From Ochotona curzoniae (Eukaryota > Chordata > Mammalia > Lagomorpha > Ochotonidae): a stretch of 64,000 nucleotides of DNA. A program made the translations under genes and the position numbers. Under the pieces are notes generated by a model. That model saw nothing but the letters and a program-made list of their open reading frames with translations, did not search any database and was not told the origin of the DNA. Below, in pieces: positions 1-11,985 of the stretch (positions within the stretch are counted from its first letter, which is position 1; the number at the start of each line of letters is the position of its first letter). Where the stretch lies: assembly GCF_017591425.1 (NCBI RefSeq), contig NW_024467119.1, positions 28,121,001 through 28,185,000 of the forward strand, in the 5' to 3' direction.

Positions 1-519
1 TTGCCAGGGGTTAGGGATGAGGGGGCAAGGAATGGAGAGATGTCCTGGCAAAGAGATAAGGACTTCATGTCTTCATATTCTACCCCCTTGAAAAATAAAA
101 ACAAAAAAAGAGAAATGAACAGGAAGGAACAGGAAGTTAGTCTGAGAGGAGCGGTCACTTCATACTCACATGTTCTGCATCTGATTATCTTCACAGTGGC
201 AAGCACCTTCACATTTACGGAGGTCTTGACAAGGAGATATGAGAAGATCTGCACTTCGAGACCTGGTGCTATTCAGGTGTGTGTCCTCTCCGGATATTGT
301 AAAATGCCTTCATGGTGTGCTTAAAACTGTTTATAACACTCAAGCCCATCTTAACACCCATCATCATTGCTTTGACAACATCTGCCTTACCACTATTGTT
401 ACAGAAAGTGGTGATTTTTGCATGGCTTGTTTCTTTTTCCCTTCTTTCATTTGCCAACAAAAGAGTTGTCAAAAGTAATGTTTATAATAATTTAACGGAT
501 TATTTGCTTATTAGATATT
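1..519. other. Unique intergenic DNA, no gene seen
   Basis: Only short overlapping open frames occur, on both strands, and none resembles a known protein. No lagomorph SINE or L1 sequence is recognisable. Confidence 0.5.
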
Positions 520-880
520 AATCATTCTGCTGTGCCGAGGGTCCATGCTGGTGCTTTGCTGCTAGAACAGTGATTCTGATCTCAATTAGATTATGTCTCT
601 CTCCTTTACCTCCCCATAAATCATTCCGGCAAACTGAAATTAACAGCTACTAGAGCGCATTAATAATCTGCCTCACACATTGGAAAATGCATTAGCCGGA
701 ACCCTCCCATCGCTCTGACTGTTAAGCACATCATTTTGTTTATGAAATATAAACATTTCATGGAAGAGCTCTCCCACATTTCTCTGGACCTGTGACAGCT
801 AAAATGATTGCACACAATTGCCAGTCAGTCATGCGCCCAAATAAAGTTTGTTTAAAGTCATGCTTCTGTGACTGCCCCAT
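520..880. promoter_or_regulatory. Candidate conserved non-coding element (enhancer-like)
   Basis: The tract is free of repeats. It carries several ATTA/TAAT homeodomain-type cores (for example 'attaataatctgcc' near 660), TGACAG near 793, and CpGs kept in AT-rich surroundings ('agagcgcatt', 'agccggaacc', 'catcgctctg'). In mammalian gene deserts this texture often marks a developmental enhancer. Conservation itself cannot be seen from one sequence, so the call is inference. Confidence 0.35.
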
Positions 881-1077
881 TTTCTCAGGCATTTAAAAAC
901 CTGCATTAAAAAAAAAACTTCTCTGTGGTCTGGAAAATAATAATATTTTTAAAAAATGATACCTCACATTGTGTATACTTCTTTGTATAGTTTACAAAGC
1001 GTTATCATTTTTGTTATGCCTGGAAGATAACAGAATGTTAGGATGTTAATTTTTATTCACATTCTGTTTTCTCCTGT

Positions 1078-1200
1078 AGAAGAACTAAAGCTGGGAGCTG
1101 ATGTGCCCAAGATTGCACAGTGAGTGGTGGCAAGAGGATCTAGTCCAGGAAAGGGCTGAAAGTTCATGTTGTTTCAATGCTCAGTTTCTATACTGTAGAC
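1078..1200 (+). repeat. Probable MIR remnant
   Basis: The run 'gatgtgcccaagattgcaca' followed by 'gtgagtggtggcaagaggat' matches the MIR core pattern of 'cccaaggtcacacagctagtaagtgg'. The remnant is old and diverged, and its boundaries are approximate. Confidence 0.5.
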
Positions 1201-1960
1201 CACACCCTACATGCATTCATGTTTGTTCTGTTTCTGTATTTAATGTGTATAAGGCAGACAAGCGTCCTTCCAAGAAAAGTGGCCTACCTACTTGGTCCAC
1301 TAGATTAAAGTCAGAAGTAAATGGATCATTTTTGTTATACTAATTTATTGCACTTACTCATTGTATCAATTGCGTTGTGTGGCACAGTTACTTGATGATG
1401 TATATAGGGAGGGTAGAAAGAAAATTTGGCATACATCAACAACATTTTTTTATTTCTTTATAGATAACATTTCTGCATGATTCAAACAGCCCAACACATG
1501 CTTTTGTTCAATAGTAAATGCCTTGATTTGGCCTTAACTTCTTTGATGGTAGGCAAGATGAGATGGCCGTGAGGTTGCTCTTGTCTTCTAACGCCCAGGA
1601 AGTCTCCGCATGAGGTCAAAATGATCACTACTCTGCTAGTATCTAAGATTGTCAGGGAGACTAATTGCAGCATGTTGAGGGCAGGTCATCAACAGCCTCA
1701 GCTCTTGAAAGAAAGAACAGAAAGTTCTTTGCTAATCTGAGCTTCAGAAGGATTTGCATCGGAAGTCCCATTATTGTGACTATACTCCCGCATGGCTAAC
1801 TTCTGCAAAAGTCGCTTTGTCTACCAAAGAAGAACAAGAACACACACTCTGCCTATTTCACGGTTATTGTGAAGTTCACATGAGGAAAACTATGTGAAAA
1901 TGCACTGTAACTAGAACAAGTTTTAGGAATTTGCCCGTTTTAATGTCATCAAGCAGTTGA

Positions 1961-2240
1961 ATAAAATCCATGTATTTCTTTTAAATATTTATTATTATTA
2001 TTTTCATTGGAAAGGCAGTTATGCAGAGAGGAGGAGAGACAGAGTTGAAGGTCTTCCATCCAATGGTTCACTCCCCAAGTGGTTGCAATGGCATGGCAGG
2101 AGCTGAGTCAATCCGAAGCCAGGAGTCAGGAGCTCTTCCGGGTCTCCCACACGAGTGCAGGGTCACAAGGCTTTGGGCTGTCCTCGACTGCTTTTCTAGG
2201 CCATAAGCAAGGAGCTGGATAAAATCCATGTATTTCTTTT
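1961..2240 (-). mobile_element. C-repeat SINE with long target-site duplication
   Basis: This lagomorph C-repeat lies in reverse: an A-rich tail (T-rich here, 1983-2005), then 'ggtcttccatccaatggttcactccccaagtgg', 'aagccaggagtcaggagc' and 'gggtctcccacacgagtgcagggtc'. The head is cut off near 2218. A 22-bp direct repeat beginning 'ataaaatccatgtatttctt' flanks it at 1961-1982 and 2219-2240 with no visible mismatch, which shows an L1-mediated insertion that is relatively recent. Confidence 0.9.
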
Positions 2241-2261
2241 CTATGGAAAACACACAGTGAG

Positions 2262-2450
2262 AATTTAAAAAAAGTTTTTTTTTTTTTTTTAAACAGACTG
2301 AGCGAGAGGTCCCTCATTTGCTGCTTCCCAGACTTCCCTAGCTGCCAGGGCTGGGCAATGGTGAAACTGGTTGCTGAAAATCTGTATCACCCATGTGGGT
2401 GGCAAGAATCCAACTGCTTCAGGCTTAACTGCTGCCTTCCTCAGTGTGCA
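2262..2450 (-). mobile_element. Diverged C-repeat SINE fragment
   Basis: It runs in reverse from a T-rich stretch at 2274-2290 through 'gcgagaggtccctcatttgctg', 'cccatgtgggtggcaagaatcc' and 'cttcaggcttaactgctgcc'. It is more diverged and internally shorter than the neighbour at 1961-2240, so it is an older copy. Confidence 0.6.
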
Positions 2451-2454
2451 TGAT

Positions 2455-2655
2455 CAAGAAACTGGGCCAACAGGCTAATCTTCTGCCTTCACAGGCTGGC
2501 ATCCCAGATGGCCACCGCTTTGTGTCCTGGCTGTTCCACTTCCCATCCCACTCCTTGCTTGTGGCATGGAAAAGCAGAGGAGGATGGACCAACTCTCTGG
2601 GCCCTGCACCCATGTGGGAGATCAGGAGGAGCCTCCTGGAAAAATAAATAAAAAT
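2455..2655 (+). mobile_element. C-repeat SINE, 3' part deleted
   Basis: The sense copy shows 'tggctgttccacttcccatccc', 'gcatggaaaagcagaggagg' and 'cacccatgtgggagatcaggaggagcctcctgg', then passes directly into 'aaaaataaataaaaatc'. The section normally between 'ctcctgg' and the tail is missing. It abuts the reverse copy on its left, making a head-to-head pair. Confidence 0.8.
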
Positions 2656-2679
2656 CATTTTTTGAAAAGAGAATCTGGA

Positions 2680-5265
2680 ATGAGGATCTAGGGGTGGGCA
2701 GTGAACTCAGGCATCCTGACAGCTGCATCATGTGTAGTGTTTGTCCTGGTTGTTGACTGATGTTATAGACACTCTTCTGCTTGTATTTCTACCCATCAAA
2801 CGACTCATTCACACTTCAGCTATTTGTTGATTCAAGAATTGAAATGTTTTCTGTTTGACTTTGATAGTTTTACTGTGCACCTTGTTTACATTTGCAAAAT
2901 CTATTTTTACAAGTGTTTTACATATTTTTATTGAAGGATAGAAATATTATGAAGGTGTGAGTGATGAAAAATTAGGTAATCTGCTCAGTAAACTTACTTA
3001 GACTTAGTTGAAATACATTTTGTAACATGTAGGATATTGTTACATCTTTGGGTAAAAATATCATGTTACACTCTAGAAATGCTTAGTAGGCATTATTCTG
3101 GTCCTTCTCATTTCTTTTTTTCAATGCCTCTAGATCCTGCAAAGTATCACTACTATAATTTTCCAGATGTGTTTCACGGCAGAGTATTTAAGGCCTTTTA
3201 GCCAATAATAATTTGAAAATAAAGCATTAGTTTTGGGATCATATATGCAATTAAGTAATTTCTACACAACAAGCTATTTTTAAAGCAATATTTAACACTA
3301 TGTAATACAGAAGTAATTGAGTTGGTAATATATTTGTCATTCCTATTCAAAGCTATTTCCTCTGCCCAGCTGCAGGAGAGGATCATCTGGCAAGTGAGAT
3401 TTCTGAGTGTGTGATACATGGCATATTATATAATATTGCCAAATATCTTTTGAAGAACCAGCTTCTAGGCCATCATCAATCTTTAAATGTCACAGTTGCA
3501 ACATCCTAAGAAAGAAATACATATTTGAGATTAAGTGTCATTTCAGATACTCAAGATATTTAGCAACTTTGCAAGAGTTCTTTTTTTTCTAAAAAAAGGA
3601 GAAAATAACAGATATCCATGCTCTAAATTATTTATGTTAGAATTTCTACAACTTGATAACGATCAAATCAAATATCCTAGAAAACTGAGCACAAATTGTG
3701 CTTTGAGGTAAGATCTAGTAATTCTTGCTTCCCTCTGAAGGAAATCTTCAGTTTAGTTACAAATCCCTGAAAACCACATTTTATAATGGAAATTTGAAAG
3801 GCTGTCAGCCATTTTAACAATGGGAGCTAGTATTGCTTAGAAAGGATACATGTGTATGTGATATGCATGTATCAGATGGTTATGCTCACTTTATCATGAC
3901 ACACTGGCTTTCATGGGTTTATATACACATAGCATTCATTAGTTTCATGTAAATGCATGTTGTGCAAACTACTGCTTCCTCTTCAGGTTTCTCTTTAGAT
4001 CCACTTACTACATTATGTCTTGTGCAGCCAGGAATAAATCTTGGTACAGTCTTGTTCCTGCTCTCCTGGCTTATTTTCTGTGTCCTGGACTAGCTGATTT
4101 GGTCCCTTGCATCAACCACACAGACTAGGGACCATCTCTCCTTTTTTTTTTTTTGTTTCATTAAATAATAATGACTTGGTGTTTCATGAATTAGATCTTA
4201 CATATTTTAAGTGTACATTTAGTGCTAACCTACATTCAATATGGGATGGCAGATTTATGTACACTACATTTAGAAAGGAGGGCAATGCAGTGACAGGGGC
4301 TATTGACTGAGTGTGCGAGGAAAGTGCACAAGGGGGAAGGTGTTGGACTTGGAAATGGATCTCCTCCGAATGCTCCACAACATGACTACTGTTTGCTGCT
4401 GTCTTCACATTTTATTTAATAAGGTAGAGAGAGAGATATTTTTGGAACCAGAAAGAATTTAGAGCTGAAGTTAAGAAGTGGTGATTTTCTGTGAAGATGG
4501 GCAGTGGAAAAAAAAAGAGAAAACCTATTAATTTTTATTTCTAGTGCATCCCCTGTTCCTTTCATGAGAGGTAATAAATCTTTGTTCCCCAAATGAACAG
4601 CAAAGGGGAAAAAAATAATGTTAGCTGTGCCTACAACTTGTCAAATCAAACGTTAGTGAATCATGTCTTTGGAGAAAAAGATTTGCTGGAGAGTTTCTCT
4701 CTCTGCCCTCTCTGTCTCCTCTTTCCCTATTCCTCACAGGCTTCCCACCCTTCTTACCCTTCTTGCTGCCGGAGTCTCAAAGATGACACACATCATTGTC
4801 ACGTTGCTGCATGAACGCTGTATTTTACCCACCCTGTCACCCAACACACAGACAATGCTTAAAGATTATTGACAAATGACTTCTTGGCAGAGTTAGGGAG
4901 AGAAATGGTGACTCTGCACACCCTTTGAGCTTGGCTGAGGACCACATGTCTTTATGAGAATTTCTGAATGTACTTGCAGCTGGTATTTTGTGCCTTCTGA
5001 GATGAAGATGGTAATTGGGAATTTCACCCCTTTCATTATGTCCTAAGCATTATCTTCATTAGCTAAATAACGGAACCTATATGACTTTAATGGCTTATAG
5101 GCTATGAAATTCAGTATTTCCATTTCCTTGAAATGCAGACAACCCACTTGAGTTTTTCATAAAGAAAAGAATGGCCAAAGGTGATTGCTGGATGAATCTT
5201 AGATGGTTGTTGTCCAGTTTGGAAAAGCGCCTGGAAGTTGGGCTGCTCTGCTGCATTCATACAGA
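2680..5265. other. AT-rich intergenic DNA, no gene seen
   Basis: There are no lagomorph SINEs and no coding-like frame. A short oligo-T run occurs near 4142-4155. The region may hold old repeats too diverged to name. Confidence 0.45.
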
Positions 5266-5269
5266 ATTT

Positions 5270-5400
5270 ATTGTTACTTACCATTCATCTAGCATTTGGT
5301 GTTTTCAAAGGGATTCACACTCACTTACATAAGCTATTCTTCACACCAGTCCTGAGAGGCAGGTTCACATTCCCAACACGTGGCTGAGAGGAATCGGCAA
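5270..5400 (+). repeat. Possible MIR-family remnant
   Basis: The run 'tcacttacataagctattc' then 'ttcacaccagtcctgagaggcaggt' follows the MIR pattern of 'tcatttaatcctcacaacaacccTgtgaggtagg'. Divergence is high, so the call is tentative. Confidence 0.4.
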
Positions 5401-5599
5401 GAGGGGTGGTTCCCTTCTGGCCTTGAAGTGCTTGCAAACCTGAACACTGCTGCTGGGATTCAAAGACTACCACGTGTATTTCTAGGGCATGTAAGCCAGT
5501 GCTTATTTCCTTAGCTGAACTTACTTGTAAAGAACAAGAACTTCGTTTTCTGAAGGCATAGCTTCTAGAGAAAAATGGAGACACTGAGCTACAGCAAAG

Positions 5600-8335
5600 G
5601 AAAACCCTCAGTTACTTGAAATATTCAAGGATCTCAGATATTTGATGCTATGCAGGGTGTTGTGGAAAAAGAATTTTGAAGCATCTGAAACAGATGTGAA
5701 AGGACAGCATCTCTCCATCCCCACTTCCTTTCATTTTCTTTCTTCCTCACCTTGTAGTCTCATGCAAATCGTTAGTTCTTCATTTCTAAAATGCTACTGT
5801 GACATCCTGCCTGAGACAAAGCGTGTAAAATGCATGCCAGCTTTGTTGCTACTTGGTAAATTGGCCTATGCAATTATGTCAGTGAGATAATGTTGAGATC
5901 AGTGTTTTCCAGCATGTCTGCTCTAAAATAGACTTCAAGCAACTCTTGTATTCAAGACTTACATGGAATGAAAGCAGAGGACTGGGTATCCCATAGCTTA
6001 GGCATATTACTTGTTTTAATTATGTAAGTGACTTAGGCAAAACCATTGTTAGAAGTACACACTAATTTATTTTTGGAGTCTGATTTGCTGGAGAGAAAGG
6101 GTGAATTACCTCTGGCATTGTAGATGAAAGAATGAAGTCTGGATGAGAGGCAAGCATCTTTTAATGCAGCTTCTTAAACAACCATTGCTTTTCTGTCTAT
6201 ACATACAGCATAAATTTTATCAAGTGGCCATTGATCAGTACTTACTTTTCCTTCTTCCAATCCTCACTGTACCAGGAAGCATTTGAGAAATGACCTACAA
6301 TTTATGATGCTTTATCAATGTTTTTACCCACTATGGAGGAAAGTGTGAGGAACATATTTCATGATGAAGTGGGTTTCTAGTTAACAGGACAAAATGAAAG
6401 CCAAGTCATAGATCAGTGTAATATGTCAGGCACGGAAAGGATTCAATTTATTGTAAATAATACCAAAGTTGCAAAGAAACACAGCAACAGAAATCAGTTT
6501 ATTCCATATGTGAAAAAGAGGAAAATTACAAGTAAAGGTGGTGGGCTCCATTTATAGCCTGACAGAAATTCTTGTTGTTTGTACTTATTTCCTCTGGGTG
6601 ATTAAGTACCCTAACAATCTCTCGGATTTTGGAAGGCTAGGCAAATATATTAGCCTTCCCATTCCAAAGTTGTAATAACTGGAGCCTTCGAATTCAGAAC
6701 ATGTTGCAAATGATAGCTAACAGTAAAAGAGGGGACATTCTACCATGTAATATGTATTTCTCAAAATGGTTTCAAATTTGCCTGCACTACAATCTTCCAA
6801 AGTACTTACTTAAAAAGACATGATTTCTTGTGCCCCTTGTAGCACTTTGAAATCAAAATCTATGGGATGTAAGTGCAGAGAATCCACATTGTTGGACTGA
6901 TAATCCAGGTAATTCTGTTTGTAAAGTTTGTCAGTTTCAGCAAGCAAAACACAAAACACAAAAACCTACCAGGATGTCCAGTTAATTTTGAATTTCACAT
7001 TGAAAGCAGATGTATATCCCATGTGATATTTGAACATACCTAGGCTAAAACATGGTTTGTTGTCGAAATTCATATTGAAGTGAGCATCCAGTCTTTCGCT
7101 GAACACTCCTCATTTGAGCACAGTGAAGGTTGAGGAATGTGGATTGAAGGACTGTATCCATGCCTTCAGAACTATGCAGAGACTAGTGCTAGTTTTTGGA
7201 GGATGGGAGTGGCATTTCACTGAATAACTGAGAAGAGTTTTGTAATCCATGAAGTGTGCAAACAAAATCTTGCCCCATCCTGTTTAACGAGGCAAGAGTT
7301 TTCCCACAGGAAAAGCAAAAACTTTAGGAATCTGTTATCAGTGCACACACACCATTATCATTTTAAAGCTTGCCCTTTTCTTGGGGGTGGGGGATGAGGG
7401 ATGGGGACAGTCATTTCCTAAAGGTACACTTGAATTTCCCCTTTAGAGATTCTTTAACATGTTCCTAGAAATTGGCCAACTAATGTGTTACCTCTTTGTT
7501 CGGTCCTACCCATTTTGTAAGTGAAGTTAATTACTTGGTATTAGAAGTGGAATTAATTACTTGGTAAACTGTGGTTTTGGAAGGGAAGTTTTTTGGAAGT
7601 TCTGGTTTCTTTGAGAGCAGAGCTGGGTTAATGATTATTTATCTACAGCTGTCAGTAGACTGTTTGGGGCTGAAAGATGTGCAGATCTATGAGAGTGTGA
7701 TGCCCTGGAACACCTGCATGCATTGATATGTTGTCTCTTAGGGATTGCTGAGCTGTGCTGCTGCAGGAATGAGAACATCTTGTCATAGCACACAGGTGTA
7801 CGTACATATTGAAACCACACTTCAAGAAACGACTACATGGTTCAGTTAAGTCACCCCCACTACAGATTCAGGAACACTGATAAAAGGAACATTCTTGAAA
7901 ATGATTTTCTACTGCTTCTTTGCAGCTAGTGGTGGGGGCTTCCATCGATTTTGACTGGCTGGGAATGTGGTTCTAATTTACATCTCCCAAGTTTACAATT
8001 CACTGCAGAGCAACTAGGATAAAGCAGAAGCAAACACAGCCTGCTGGAGAAAGCCTCAGCATTAATAACACACCGTTTACCTTGCAGAAGGCATTATCAG
8101 AAAGAGCAGGGCCAGATTCTGCTGTTATTGTGAAACACAAGTGGTATGGAACCTGAAGGAATACTTGCTACTTTGTTCTGCTTAAACCTTTCCTGAATAA
8201 TTTCAAAAACTGACTTTTTTTTTTAATCTTTTAATCATGCAGTCAGCATTCTCAATGGCTTTGCATCCAGCTGGGAATCCATAGCCTGTAGAAAGACTGA
8301 GTGGTCCAAGATATTTTATAAACTTGACTTCATGA
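5600..8335. other. Unique intergenic DNA, no gene seen
   Basis: No open frame with coding character and no SINE was found. A minor local feature is a short direct duplication of 'ttaattacttggta' at 7527 and 7552. A G-rich run lies near 7384-7406. Confidence 0.45.
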
Positions 8336-8339
8336 ATCT

Positions 8340-8460
8340 TTATCACATCCTTGAAAGTTAAATGTTATGTCCTATTGGCTCCGATTTTCATCTATAAAGA
8401 CCAAGGTACAGAAAAGCTATGAACAACTTCAGGAGATTTTCCTAACACACCAACACCCTT
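8340..8460 (+). repeat. Possible MIR remnant
   Basis: 'ttcatctataaagaccaagg' with 'cagaaaagctatgaacaactt' resembles the MIR segment 'tacagatgaggaaactgaggcacagagaggttaagtaactt' after heavy divergence. Confidence 0.3.
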
Positions 8461-8469
8461 TACTTGTTT

Positions 8470-9955
8470 ATCTGTGATCATTAATTATAAACTTTGGTTA
8501 ATCCTAGTACTATGTAACCTGTGAACAATATATGACATCATATGGGATTTTATTTAGAGTATGTCTCTGTTTTTCATGTTAGAGTCATGCACAAAAGCTT
8601 AATCTCCTCTGAAAATCTCAATGTTGCCCAAGCATCTGGAGTGTCTTACATGTAGGTGATAACACATTGCAAGATGTTTGCATAGGCACTTTGATACAAT
8701 GAGTGATTATAGCCACTGATCCATAGCTAAGTCTTCTTGGTTTGGTCCAAGAGGCTTGGCACTTAATAATCAGCCACCATGTAACTTTTTCCATCATGAG
8801 TCCATTGGTAACATCACAAATGTTTCCTAAGTCAGAAGAGAAGTCGTCCCTTATTTCACCAAATTTCAGACATCTGATTCAAGTGTCTGAATGCCTAGCC
8901 TGCTATCTGTTGAGCTAAAAGTTGTGAAATAAGTAGTAGATTGGATGCTGTTGATGGTGAAACTGAGTGTTAAAACTAGTGCAAAAAACTGGAGACAGAG
9001 AGATGCATGTCTCTGCTGGAGTGGTGGGGCCCTTGACATCCATGTTCCTGCAGGTTTTGCACTGGTGTTATAGCAAGGGATAGGTTGGGTGGGAGATCTA
9101 TGTGATGGCAACAGAGAACTTCTGCTGCTTGCTGGTAAACTAAGAAGAGTTAATGGTTGAGTTGCAGAGAAGGTCGCTAAGTATAAGCTGAGTCTTCTCA
9201 ACTCTGCTATGTTTATTGTCTAAGGAAGAGACCTGGGTCTATTAGGCACATTTCAGAGAGAAGTAACAGACCAGATTAGTTGGGCTTGGAGAGGACCAGA
9301 TTCAGAGAAATGGAGAAATCAGGCTGTGTGCAGCCCCAGCTAGATTTATTTTAGCTCTTATAAATAAAAACATGAGTAGAGCTCTCCACAGAATTACTTA
9401 CAGAAGAAATTTTTAAGCTCCAGACCCTTTCCAGGCTGAGCACTGAATGCTAAAGTTTATGATGCAGAATGACTTTGGCTACTGTGGCCCCAATTTGAAC
9501 AAATCTGCCATTAACACCAGCATGGCAGTTATTTTACTGGGGGGTGACAGATTGTGAGGTAGGGAGAGTAATTCAGACTATTACCCAGGTGAAGGCATGA
9601 AAGCTCCGTGATATATGAAGACCACTTAAATTCATTGTATCTTGTACATCACATCTTTGATAGATTATAGCTGTGACATTAAAATGGAAATGGTTTCTCT
9701 GAGGCCTGACAGGGGCTGGGATGACCCATGACCTCCCTCTGAGGAATGTGACTGACCGAATTATCAGTTAAGAGAAAAATCTACGGGGAATAGACTCACA
9801 GGGATGGCGGATTCACCATGCATATATATCTATATTTTCTAAATCTTCGGTTTGATTGAAAGCTTTGGGACTCAAACCTTGTTTGTACCTTCTCTCCCTT
9901 TGGCCTCCTTCAGTACTTCCTTGCTCACCCGCCCTGAACACCCTCGGCTTGGAGT
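8470..9955. other. Intergenic DNA, no gene seen
   Basis: A 111-codon minus-strand frame (8866-9201) is rich in Ser, Thr and Leu and matches nothing I recognise. The 8880-9420 stretch has the composition of an old LTR or unique DNA but shows no diagnostic ends. Confidence 0.4.
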
Positions 9956-9959
9956 GTTA

Positions 9960-10165
9960 CTTCAGCCAAGCTCCCGGTATTGATTGAAAAATTGTTATTA
10001 GAGATAGTAGGCCTCCTGCACACTGCCTACTGATTTAATTTGGAAAACATTTAATTTTATGAAGCGGTAAATGATGGTGCCACGCTCCCCTGTGTTGGGG
10101 AGCAGCTGGCTTTTTCCCTACTCACCCGCCCAAGTCCCAGGCGTCCCCCTGGCAATCATGGGCTC
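9960..10165. promoter_or_regulatory. Candidate conserved non-coding element, left part
   Basis: This repeat-free tract contains 'ggtattgattgaaaaattgt' and 'ctgatttaatttggaaaac', dense ATTA/TAAT cores, and CpGs at 'gaagcggtaa' and 'ccacgctccc'. It sits about 170 bp from a similar tract at 10330-10560, and together they look like one regulatory block. The function is inferred. Confidence 0.35.
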
Positions 10166-10329
10166 CCTTCCCCTTTGCTTAACAAGTTATTTCAATTTCT
10201 AAACGAAGGCTGAACAAGAGAAAGACAACATGCAAATTGAGATCCCAGCCGCCATTCACACGTGGAAAGTTCCTCTGGAATTCCCTCAACTCAGCCCACC
10301 CCCTGCTCTGCATCTGTCATGAAAAAAAC

Positions 10330-10560
10330 AGAGCCCTTGTTCTCCTCAGATTGTTTTCGCCAATGACCTGACACCACCATCTATAATTAATTACATCATT
10401 TACATTAGACTATTGACTAAACAAATACATAAATCATAGGCAGAGTCAATAGGTGCAGACATATTTAATCATGTTCTAAATAATGATTACTGCTCCCATA
10501 ATGCAATAATTATTTTCAGCAGCTGACTTGAATTAATCTTCTGTCACGGTGCCATCCGGA
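10330..10560. promoter_or_regulatory. Candidate conserved non-coding element with homeodomain motif cluster
   Basis: The AT-rich, repeat-free sequence packs together 'ataattaattacatc', 'atttaatcatg', 'aataatgattac', 'gcaataattatt' and 'gaattaatc', plus 'caatgacctgac'. Such clustering of TAATTA and TGATTA-type sites is typical of deeply conserved developmental enhancers. A CpG persists near 10546 ('gtcacggtgcc'). No coding potential is visible. Experimental role and conservation are unknown from this sequence. Confidence 0.4.
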
Positions 10561-10604
10561 AAACACAGAGACGAAGATGAAGAAGGCCGTGGCCCAGAGG
10601 GAGG

Positions 10605-10800
10605 GGCTGCGCTTTTTCTCTCTGTTTCTCTTCTTTTCATTCTTCCCTGCGGGCTGTCTTGCGTCTCCCTCTCTCTTTTGATGACCCTTCTCCACTTGTC
10701 TTGTCTTTCCTTCCACTTTTCATGTTCCTCTTTGTCTTCCTCCCTCATTCATGTCTGTGTCTCATCCTTGTTCCCTTTGCCACCTGTCTCTGCTCCTTTA
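10605..10800. repeat. Pyrimidine-rich low-complexity tract
   Basis: The plus strand is dominated by C and T, for example 'ttttctctctgtttctcttc' and 'tttccttccacttttcatg'. Long open frames on both strands at 10516-10869 are by-products of this skew and are not genes. Confidence 0.7.
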
Positions 10801-10924
10801 TTCCCTCAACGTGTAACTGGCCCATTCTTCCGAGTTAGCCCGTGTACCTGCCTGCATCGCTCTGCTTAGGGCTCACTCTTTAGAGGCCCCTCCATCCCCT
10901 CCCCACCCCCACCTTCGTTTCTAA

Positions 10925-11110
10925 ATCTCTGTGGACAGTTTAAATGGTAACAGTTCAAAGAAACTGAATAATTAATAACTTATCCACATTAGATTGGCGT
11001 TCTTTTCTGCTTGACAGTTGTTTTCGAAATCATTTTCCACTTCAGAATAGCTAATTGATGAGACACAGTAGCTGTAACAGACGCGGTTCTCCGCAAATGT
11101 AGTGTTTCTA
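10925..11110. promoter_or_regulatory. Candidate conserved non-coding element, right part
   Basis: The tract holds 'gaataattaataacttatcc', 'ttttcgaaatcattttccac' and 'gacgcggttctccgc', with ATTA cores and retained CpGs and no repeat signature. It extends the candidate regulatory block to the right of the pyrimidine tract. Inference only. Confidence 0.3.
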
Positions 11111-11114
11111 ATTT

Positions 11115-11885
11115 TTAGAATAATTTGGCTTTTAGATTGAGAGAGGAGAATGAGGCAGTGTTTAGCATTATAGTTGTTTTTTTTAAACTAAAATGGAAAA
11201 CTCCTAAGATAGTTCACTTATGACCGAGTATACCATAGTTACTTGAATGCTTTGCAATTACAACAATACCTTCTGTTCGACTTCCCTTACGGTTAGCAAC
11301 AAGCAAAACTGATCATCAAAAAGTGACAGCTTGAATAAAAGATATCATGCCACCATTTAAAATTTGGTACTCTGAATTATTAATTGTATGAGACAGTGTT
11401 AAGGATAAGGGCAGAATAAAATCTTATTCATAAGCTTTTGGTTTCTTTGTAAATTCATATATAATTGTTTCCAAGGAGGAAGAGCCATTTTGCACAAAAG
11501 GATTGGTAATGTTTGTTCCCTATAGCTAATTTTAATGTCCTTACTTGAAAACTCTTTTTTGATAACCTTTTTAATTAATGCTTGTCCTCAGGGATTGGTG
11601 GCAAAAAATTACTGGGTCACCTATCCATGTAGTAGAGAATACATTTGCTAAGCTCTCCATTTTCGTCCAAAAGGGTAAGCCATTTGTGGCCCGTGAATAT
11701 TCACCCCATGATGGCTCATGCAACATGTGTGGTTGAGCAGGCCCTTTATCCTTTCAAGCAATGACATCCCCCCTGGTTGTTTATACACACTGGGTACTTT
11801 GGTGGCTATGTAGTAGGAATGTGATTGGGATTTGTCCTTATTGGAGGAAAACGGGAAGACTTATGGCAGGAATATTATGAATCAC
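11115..11885. other. Unique intergenic DNA, no gene seen
   Basis: AT-rich, with no recognised mobile element and no coding-like frame. Confidence 0.4.
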
Positions 11886-11889
11886 AGTA

Positions 11890-11985
11890 ACAGAAAATTC
11901 ATTCATTCAAGAATATTTACTGAGTATCTACCTGTGCTGCGTACTGTTCTAGGTGCTGGGTATCCAGAACAACCATCAGTTCATA
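11890..11985 (+). repeat. L2-like LINE remnant
   Basis: 'attcattcaagaatatttac' followed by 'tgagtatctacctgtgctg' and 'tgttctaggtgctgggtatcc' follows the familiar L2 3' pattern of 'caacaaatatttattgagtgcctactatgtgcc...ggcactggggatac'. Confidence 0.55.

Noticed and set aside
8866..9201. 111-codon minus-strand frame with a Ser/Leu-rich start
   Set aside because: No recognisable domain, low-complexity composition and no splice or promoter context.
8880..9420. Possible solitary LTR
   Set aside because: No TG...CA ends with target-site duplication, no polyadenylation signal in a convincing place and no recognised family.
10516..10869. Overlapping frames of 66-106 codons on both strands
   Set aside because: Explained by the pyrimidine/purine skew of the tract, which removes stop codons in several frames at once.
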